Shown in pieces: positions 5,643-9,406 of a stretch of DNA of 9,406 nucleotides (the stretch's first letter is position 1; each line of letters starts with the position of its first letter). Location of the stretch: NCBI GenBank assembly GCA_964396505.1, contig CAYNFJ010000084.1:1-9406 (forward strand), given 5' to 3'. The notes below the pieces were generated by a model that was not told the origin of the DNA, searched no databases, and worked only from the letters and a program-made list of their open reading frames with translations. Source of the stretch: DQTL01 sp964396505. GTDB taxonomy: Bacteria; Bacteroidota; Bacteroidia; Flavobacteriales; Flavobacteriaceae. The position numbers were made by a program, and so were the translations under genes.

Positions 5643-5843
5643 ATGCCATTTCCAAAAGCTATACCAAAGCAAAAAAATGAAAAAATGGCAGAATTAATAG
5701 ATAGATTATTAAAAAAATATGACGATAAGTCACTAGTTACTAGTGATATACTGACAAATTTATACTTTTTTGTATCGAAGAGGAACCCGCCGATCATAAA
5801 ATTCATAAAAAACAAATTGTATACGGATAATTTGTACTTTTGA
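5643..5843 (+). CDS. Doubtful 66-codon frame upstream of serS
   Basis: An open frame starting ATG at 5643 and ending TGA 18 bases before serS. The first half reads like a charged amphipathic helix (KNEKMAELIDRLLKKYDD), whereas the second half uses codons that are rare in the neighbours (AGG, CCG, TCG). The last codons lie inside the serS -7 box and a 7-bp inverted repeat, and a 17-bp perfect palindrome falls mid-frame. I see no TAnnTTTG box ahead of it. I do not recognise the protein. It is more likely the hsp20-serS intergenic control region than a gene, or the remnant of one. Confidence 0.2.
   Translation: MPFPKAIPKQKNEKMAELIDRLLKKYDDKSLVTSDILTNLYFFVSKRNPPIIKFIKNKLYTDNLYF
5730..5746. promoter_or_regulatory. 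17-bp perfect palindrome, possible operator
   Basis: TCACTAGT, one T, then ACTAGTGA: a perfect 8+1+8 inverted repeat in the hsp20-serS intergenic region, 131 bases from the hsp20 start and 116 from the serS start. Its symmetry and length fit a dimeric repressor site, but no matching copy was seen elsewhere in the window. Confidence 0.4.
5812..5842 (+). promoter_or_regulatory. serS promoter with overlapping inverted repeat
   Basis: TACTTTTG (5835-5842) matches the TAnnTTTG -7 box and is 20 bases before the serS ATG. ACAAATT (5812-5818) and AATTTGT (5829-5835) form a perfect 7-bp inverted repeat with a 10-nt spacer that ends on the first base of the box. A TTG at 5817-5819 sits only 15 nt upstream of the -7 box, shorter than usual. 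Confidence 0.5.
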
Positions 5844-5861
5844 CTTTTTAATTTTATAGAT

Positions 5862-7136
5862 ATGCTCACAGTTGCTTTTATTCAAAATAATAAAGAAAAG
5901 GTCTTAGAAGGTTTACAAAAACGCAATTTGACAAATGCAAAGGACTTAGTTAATCGTGTATTGGATTTGGACAAAGAACGAAAAGTGGTACAAACCCAAT
6001 TGGAAACCGCTCAAGCCGATATGAATAAATTGTCCAAACAAATAGGACAATTATTCAAAACAGGAGCTATTGATAAGGCCAATGAATTAAAGGAACAAAC
6101 CAGTGTCCTGAAGGAGAATATCAAGGAATATTCCGATTTGTTAGGAACACTTAAAAATTCATTACAGCAGGTATTGTATTTAATACCCAATATTCCGCAT
6201 CCTACGGTTCCTACCGGTTCTACAGATGAGGATAATGAAGAAATTTATAAAGAAGGAGTAATCCCTACATTGCATAAAGATGCCAAACCACATTGGGATT
6301 TGGCAACCCAATATGATATCATAGACTTTGAATTGGGTACTAAAATTACCGGCGCCGGTTTTCCGGTTTATAAAGGAAAGGGTGCTAAATTACAACGGGC
6401 CTTGATCGCTTATTTTTTAGATAAAAATTCTGAGGCGGGTTATCAGGAAGTCCAACCTCCTTATTTGGTCAATGAAGCTTCCGGAATAGCCACCGGACAA
6501 CTCCCGGATAAAGAAGGACAAATGTACCATGATGCTAAAGACGACCTGTATTTAATTCCTACGGCAGAAGTTCCGGTCACTAATTTTTACCGTGATGTAT
6601 TACTGAAAGAAACCGATTTTCCTGTTAAAAACACAGCTTACACCCCTTGTTTTAGACGGGAAGCAGGTTCCTATGGAGCGCATGTACGTGGTTTAAACCG
6701 ATTACATCAATTTGATAAAGTAGAGATTGTTCGATTGGAACATCCCGACCGCTCCTATAAAGCTTTGGATGAAATGGTGCAACACGTGAAGGGTATTTTA
6801 CGGGAATTGCAATTACCATTTAGAATCCTACGTTTGTGTGGTGGTGATTTGGGATTTACTTCCGCTTTAACTTTTGATTTTGAAGTATATTCAACAGCTC
6901 AAAAACGTTGGTTAGAAGTCAGTTCTGTTTCCAATTTTGAATCCTTCCAAGCCAACCGTTTAAAGCTAAGATATAAAGATGAAAATGGAAAAAGCAGATT
7001 AGCTCATACCTTAAATGGAAGCGCTTTAGCGTTACCGCGAATATTAGCCAGTATATTGGAAAATTACCAAACAGAATCCGGTATCAAAGTTCCGGAGGTA
7101 TTGGTAAAATACACCGGATTTGATACAATTGATTGA
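5862..7136 (+). CDS. serS: Seryl-tRNA synthetase
   Basis: A 424-residue class II aminoacyl-tRNA synthetase that charges tRNA-Ser (and tRNA-Sec where present) with serine using ATP, in the cytosol as a dimer. Residues 1-110 are the N-terminal antiparallel coiled-coil arm (charged heptads from VNRVLDLDKERKVV to LGTLKNSL), which contacts the tRNA long variable arm. Motif 1 lies around 163-190 (GAGFPVYKGKGAKLQRALIAYF). T234-A-E-V-P is the serine-binding loop. Motif 2 is C263-FRREAGSYGAHVRGLNRLHQ-FDKVE (to 288). Motif 3 is HTLNGSALALPRILASILEN (382-401) with the ATP-binding Arg393. Length is normal and nothing is missing. The start follows a TACTTTTG box. The stop is two bases from the stop of a convergent small gene. 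Confidence 0.98.
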   Translation: MLTVAFIQNNKEKVLEGLQKRNLTNAKDLVNRVLDLDKERKVVQTQLETAQADMNKLSKQIGQLFKTGAIDKANELKEQTSVLKENIKEYSDLLGTLKNSLQQVLYLIPNIPHPTVPTGSTDEDNEEIYKEGVIPTLHKDAKPHWDLATQYDIIDFELGTKITGAGFPVYKGKGAKLQRALIAYFLDKNSEAGYQEVQPPYLVNEASGIATGQLPDKEGQMYHDAKDDLYLIPTAEVPVTNFYRDVLLKETDFPVKNTAYTPCFRREAGSYGAHVRGLNRLHQFDKVEIVRLEHPDRSYKALDEMVQHVKGILRELQLPFRILRLCGGDLGFTSALTFDFEVYSTAQKRWLEVSSVSNFESFQANRLKLRYKDENGKSRLAHTLNGSALALPRILASILENYQTESGIKVPEVLVKYTGFDTID

Positions 7137-7138
7137 GT

Positions 7139-7282
7139 TTAATTGGCTTGAATAGCAAGGAGTAGATTTTTGTATCTATTCATCTCAGCCAAAGCATTGA
7201 TATAAGCACTTATTTGCCCTTTTTGCATAAACTGTAATGCTTTCTTTTTAGCAGTTTCGTATTGTTCGGATATTGATTTCAT
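7139..7282 (-). CDS. 47-residue small protein convergent with serS
   Basis: A short gene of 47 codons, ATG at 7282 and TAA at 7139-7141. It begins MKSISEQYETAKKKALQF and ends RYKNLLLAIQAN. The product is charged, Cys-free, has no signal or membrane segment, and reads as two amphipathic helices (about 5-19 and 24-44) around a KGQIS turn. Its own TATTTTTG box lies 46 bases upstream of the ATG, and it fills the space right up to the serS stop, both typical of a real gene rather than chance. I have an unverified impression of similar small proteins in other Flavobacteriia. Function unknown; a small helical dimer that binds protein or RNA is one possibility. Confidence 0.7.
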   Translation of the reverse strand: MKSISEQYETAKKKALQFMQKGQISAYINALAEMNRYKNLLLAIQAN

Positions 7283-7328
7283 AATGATTTGTTTAGTTGT
7301 TATGCTTAGCTTAAATCAAGGAATGTGC

Positions 7329-7336
7329 CAAAAATA
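7329..7336 (-). promoter_or_regulatory. -7 promoter box for the 47-aa gene
   Basis: The minus strand reads TATTTTTG, matching TAnnTTTG, 46 bases before the ATG at 7282. A perfect 10-bp inverted repeat (TAGTTGTTAT 7294-7303, ATAACAACTA 7337-7346) brackets it, with the outer arm touching the box; this may be a regulator site. Confidence 0.45.
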
Positions 7337-7433
7337 ATAACAACTATATAAGTAATTAATAATCAATATATTAATATGCCTAATGCGTTGATATTTAGAA
7401 TTGTTTTCTATTCAATCAAAATAAATATTCCAT

Positions 7434-7468
7434 AAAAAAACCACCTTTAATTAATCAATCAAAGGTGG
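7434..7468 (-). terminator. Intrinsic terminator of the acyl-CoA dehydrogenase gene
   Basis: CCACCTTT (7441-7448) pairs perfectly with AAAGGTGG (7461-7468) around a 12-nt loop. On the minus strand the stem is followed by seven T residues (7440-7434). It lies 22 bases past the stop codon. Confidence 0.88.
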
Positions 7469-7490
7469 GTGTATTAAAAAGCAAGTTATT

Positions 7491-8672
7491 TTACACAAAA
7501 GCAGGAATACCGGTAATATCCATTCCGGTAATCAGCAAATGAATATCATGTGTACCTTCGTAGGTAACTACACTTTCCAGATTCATCATATGTCGCATAA
7601 TAGAGTAATCGCCGGTAATACCCATAGCGCCTAAAACTTGACGTGCTTCACGGGCAATTTTTAAAGCCATATCCACATTGTTACGCTTGGCCATAGAAAT
7701 TTGAGCAGAAGTGGCTTTCCCTTCATTTCTAAGTATTCCCAATCGCCAAGTTAAAAATTGAGCTTTCGTTATTTCAGTAATCATTTCAGCTAATTTTTTT
7801 TGTTGTAACTGAAAGGAAGCAATGGGTTTACCAAATTGTGTACGTTCTTTGGCATATCGCAATGCCGTATCATAACAATCCATAGCGGCACCCAAGGCAC
7901 CCCAAGCAATCCCATATCGCGCAGAATCCAAACACATCAAGGGTGCACCCAATCCGGTTTTTCCAGGTAATAAGTTTTCTTTTGGAACTTTGACATTATC
8001 AAAAATCAACTCACCGGTTGCAGAGGCTCTAAGGGACCATTTATTGTGTGTGGTTGGAGTAGAAAAGCCTTCCATTCCTCGTTCTACAATCAAACCTTTG
8101 ATACGATTATCCGCTTCATCCTTAGCCCAGACTACGGCAATATCGGCAAAAGGAGCATTGGAAATCCACATTTTAGCACCGTTTAGCAAATAATAGTCTC
8201 CCATATCCTTAAATTTACTTTCCATACCGCCGGGATTGGATCCGTGATTGGGTTCGGTCAGTCCAAAGGCTCCCATAATTTCACCGCTAGCCAGTTTGGG
8301 TAAATATTTTTGTTTTTGTGCTTCATTTCCAAATGTATAAATAGGATACATTACTAAGGATGTTTGCACGGATGCCGTAGAACGAACACCGGAATCACCC
8401 CGTTCTATTTCTTGCATAATCAATCCATAGCTCATATAATCCAGTCCGGCTCCCCCGTATTCTTCCGGAATAAAGGGACCAAAAGCCCCTATCTCTGCTA
8501 ATCCTTGGATTATTTGTGTAGGAAATTCTGCTTTTTGAGCAGCTTCTTCAATAATGGGTGAAACCGCTCTTTTCACCCATTCACGGGCTGCTTCACGTAT
8601 GAGTTTATATTCGTCGTTTAACAGCTCGTCCAATTGGTAATAATCAGGAGCTTGGTATAAATCTTGTGCCAT
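7491..8672 (-). CDS. gcdH: Acyl-CoA dehydrogenase, glutaryl-CoA dehydrogenase type
   Basis: A 393-residue FAD enzyme predicted to oxidise and decarboxylate glutaryl-CoA to crotonyl-CoA in lysine/tryptophan/glutarate breakdown, passing electrons to ETF. N-terminal helices cover about 18-130, the middle beta domain includes FGLTEPNHGSNP (136-147) and W169-I-S-N for FAD binding, and the C-terminal helical domain includes RTQFGKPIASFQLQQ (277-291) and R344-Q-V-L-G-A-M-G. The catalytic base is E372 in YEGTHDIH (371-378), the position used by glutaryl- and short-chain enzymes. R97 and S101 in VRSTASVQTSLV match the glutarate-carboxylate-binding residues of human GCDH. Y371 before the Glu and E90 fit the decarboxylating subgroup. 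No partner pathway genes are adjacent. It has its own -7 box and terminator. Confidence 0.92.
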   Translation of the reverse strand: MAQDLYQAPDYYQLDELLNDEYKLIREAAREWVKRAVSPIIEEAAQKAEFPTQIIQGLAEIGAFGPFIPEEYGGAGLDYMSYGLIMQEIERGDSGVRSTASVQTSLVMYPIYTFGNEAQKQKYLPKLASGEIMGAFGLTEPNHGSNPGGMESKFKDMGDYYLLNGAKMWISNAPFADIAVVWAKDEADNRIKGLIVERGMEGFSTPTTHNKWSLRASATGELIFDNVKVPKENLLPGKTGLGAPLMCLDSARYGIAWGALGAAMDCYDTALRYAKERTQFGKPIASFQLQQKKLAEMITEITKAQFLTWRLGILRNEGKATSAQISMAKRNNVDMALKIAREARQVLGAMGITGDYSIMRHMMNLESVVTYEGTHDIHLLITGMDITGIPAFV

Positions 8673-8701
8673 TAGTAATACGTATTATAAAATTAGTTTT
8701 G

Positions 8702-8709
8702 CAAAGGTA
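8702..8709 (-). promoter_or_regulatory. -7 promoter box for the acyl-CoA dehydrogenase gene
   Basis: The minus strand reads TACCTTTG, matching TAnnTTTG, 29 bases before the ATG at 8672. A perfect tandem pair of 14-nt A/T-rich units (8716-8743) occupies the -33 region; no TTG is seen at the usual spacing. Confidence 0.5.
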
Positions 8710-8715
8710 CTAGTA

Positions 8716-8743
8716 AATTAAGAATTAAAAATTAAGAATTAAA
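8716..8743. repeat. Two tandem copies of a 14-nt A/T-rich unit
   Basis: AATTAAGAATTAAA occurs twice head to tail without mismatch, in the spacer between the editing-domain gene and the acyl-CoA dehydrogenase promoter. It may affect promoter strength through curvature or simply be a slippage product. Confidence 0.6.
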
Positions 8744-8760
8744 TTTTTTTCAACAGAACC

Positions 8761-9171
8761 CTAAAAGTCTAAAAAAATTCGGGCAGCGGACTTACCGGGA
8801 GCCTCTACATTTATATCTAAAAAATACCCAAAAGGGGTTTGAGAAGTTGTATAATCGGCGTTTTGAAGTCTTTTTTCGACGGCATCAAATAAAGTTTTGG
8901 TTTTTTCAGGCGTAGCTTTGCTGGTTGATAAATGAGCGAAAGAATGTAATACAATGCGTTTTGTATTGTTTTTTTTGGCGCCCCATTTGAGGTTTTTCAC
9001 CAATTTAGTTTCAATTTTTTGAGCGATAACTTCATCCTTTTCTTCCATTTGAATAAAGGCAACCAATACATTGTCAAGTTGTGTTTTGCCTTGAAAATCA
9101 GGAAAATTTTCTAAGGTTTTTACTTGAGGCTCATATGAAAATGTATGGCAATAAATGAGTAATAATTTCAT
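8761..9171 (-). CDS. Freestanding archaeal-type ThrRS editing domain homologue
   Basis: A 136-residue cytosolic protein matching in full length the N-terminal editing domain of archaeal threonyl-tRNA synthetase (tRNA-Thr_ED, a D-aminoacyl-tRNA-deacylase-like fold), which removes serine from mischarged tRNA-Thr. Shared landmarks are the first strand MKLLLIYCHTFSYE, NVLVAFIQMEEKDE (34-47), SFAHLSTSKATPEK (77-90) with H80 at the position of the conserved archaeal His, and TPFGYF (112-117). There is no synthetase body here; the frame stops at residue 136. By a gapless alignment made from memory, the archaeal Tyr120, Lys121, His130 and Glu134 correspond to F117, L118, K127 and R131. The activity or substrate may therefore differ, or it may be a non-catalytic tRNA binder. 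The promoter is TACATTTG with TTG 17 nt upstream. It lies divergent from tRNA-Asn. Confidence 0.85.
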   Translation of the reverse strand: MKLLLIYCHTFSYEPQVKTLENFPDFQGKTQLDNVLVAFIQMEEKDEVIAQKIETKLVKNLKWGAKKNNTKRIVLHSFAHLSTSKATPEKTKTLFDAVEKRLQNADYTTSQTPFGYFLDINVEAPGKSAARIFLDF

Positions 9172-9191
9172 GAGTATTTGTTTTAATTCTT

Positions 9192-9219
9192 CAAATGTAA
9201 TGAATTATGAGTAGCTCAA
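9192..9219 (-). promoter_or_regulatory. Promoter of the editing-domain gene
   Basis: The minus strand carries TTG (9219-9217), a 17-nt spacer and TACATTTG (9199-9192), the last a full TAnnTTTG match 20 bases before the ATG at 9171. Confidence 0.6.
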
Positions 9220-9238
9220 AAATATTTTTTAAAAATGC

Positions 9239-9268
9239 TTGTTAAAAAAAGAAAAACCTATATATTTG
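9239..9268 (+). promoter_or_regulatory. Consensus promoter of tRNA-Asn
   Basis: TTG (9239-9241), exactly 19 nt, then TATATTTG (9261-9268): a complete match to the Bacteroidota TTG-N19-TAnnTTTG promoter, ending 20 bases before the tRNA. It is the best promoter in the window, as expected for a stable RNA gene. Confidence 0.8.
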
Positions 9269-9288
9269 CAGTCCGAAAAAAGAAACAT

Positions 9289-9362
9289 TCCTCCTTAGCT
9301 CAGTTGGTTAGAGCATCTGACTGTTAATCAGAGGGTCCTTGGTTCGAGCCCAAGAGGAGGAG
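9289..9362 (+). tRNA. trnN: tRNA-Asn, anticodon GUU
   Basis: A complete 74-nt cloverleaf. The acceptor stem TCCTCCT (9289-9295) pairs with AGGAGGA (9355-9361), with discriminator G9362. The D stem is GCTC/GAGC. The anticodon stem TCTGA/TCAGA encloses loop CTGTTAA with anticodon GTT at 9323-9325. The variable loop is GGGTC. The T stem CTTGG/CCAAG encloses TTCGAGC. The 3' CCA is not encoded (CAA follows), so it must be added enzymatically. It appears to be a single-tRNA transcription unit. Confidence 0.98.
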
Positions 9363-9369
9363 CAACAGC

Positions 9370-9401
9370 AAACCACACGCGAGTGTGGTTTTGTTGTTTT
9401 T
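9370..9401 (+). terminator. Intrinsic terminator of tRNA-Asn
   Basis: AAACCACAC (9370-9378) pairs with GTGTGGTTT (9383-9391) around a GCGA tetraloop, followed by TGTTG and five T residues. It begins eight bases after the tRNA 3' end. Confidence 0.9.
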
Positions 9402-9406
9402 AAACA

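Noticed and set aside
5618..5869. Minus-strand open frame of 83 codons between hsp20 and serS
   Set aside because: It starts inside the serS coding sequence, covers the serS promoter, and its Phe/Ile/Ser-rich product is what A/T-rich antisense DNA gives.
7990..8193. Plus-strand open frame of 67 codons
   Set aside because: Fully antisense to the acyl-CoA dehydrogenase gene, which has intact catalytic motifs.
5862..9171. A serS to editing-domain translation-quality operon
   Set aside because: The genes lie on opposite strands, with two other genes, separate promoters and a terminator in between; the link is thematic only.
9289..9406. Integration site at the 3' end of tRNA-Asn
   Set aside because: The tRNA is complete and followed directly by its own terminator; no repeat of its 3' end is seen in the window.

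Overview
The window looks like a chromosomal segment of a low-GC Bacteroidota bacterium, most likely family Flavobacteriaceae. The evidence is a Por/type IX (T9SS) C-terminal sorting domain on a large secreted protein, an N-terminally exported beta-barrel and a lipoprotein, strong A+T bias, no Shine-Dalgarno-like sites at most starts, and repeated TAnnTTTG boxes (the Bacteroidota -7 element) in front of nearly every gene. One of these, at the tRNA gene, has a TTG exactly 19 nt upstream.

Layout. 1-782 holds no convincing gene. It is dense in palindromes and hairpins and is bracketed by two almost identical 40-nt hairpin units. 783-1418 (-) encodes a small outer-membrane beta-barrel protein, divergent from an ElaA-type acetyltransferase (1524-1964, +). 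The acetyltransferase converges, with one base between stops, on a PolB-like 3'-5' exonuclease (1966-2691, -). 2789-4429 (-) is a secreted T9SS protein with an OB-fold-like module. 4602-5075 (-) is a lipoprotein lying directly behind an Hsp20 small heat-shock protein gene (5165-5599, -). serS (5862-7136, +) converges, two bases apart, on a 47-residue small protein gene (7139-7282, -). A glutaryl-CoA-dehydrogenase-type acyl-CoA dehydrogenase (7491-8672, -) and a freestanding protein related to the archaeal threonyl-tRNA synthetase editing domain (8761-9171, -) follow. The window ends with tRNA-Asn(GUU) at 9289-9362 (+) and its terminator.

How the genes relate. Most genes appear to be single transcription units with their own -7 box and often their own hairpin terminator, so this is not one pathway operon. 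Two themes recur. One is translation and aminoacyl-tRNA quality: serS, the ThrRS-editing-like protein and tRNA-Asn. The other is the envelope: the beta-barrel, the T9SS cargo and the lipoprotein. Hsp20 and the lipoprotein share an identical 16-nt element just before their start codons, which suggests linked regulation.

The most interesting items are the standalone ThrRS-editing-like protein, whose expected substrate-contacting Lys and Glu appear replaced; the 47-aa gene packed against serS; the structured left intergenic region; and the shared 16-mer. I do not see a CRISPR array, an IS element, a phage module or a recognisable defence system.
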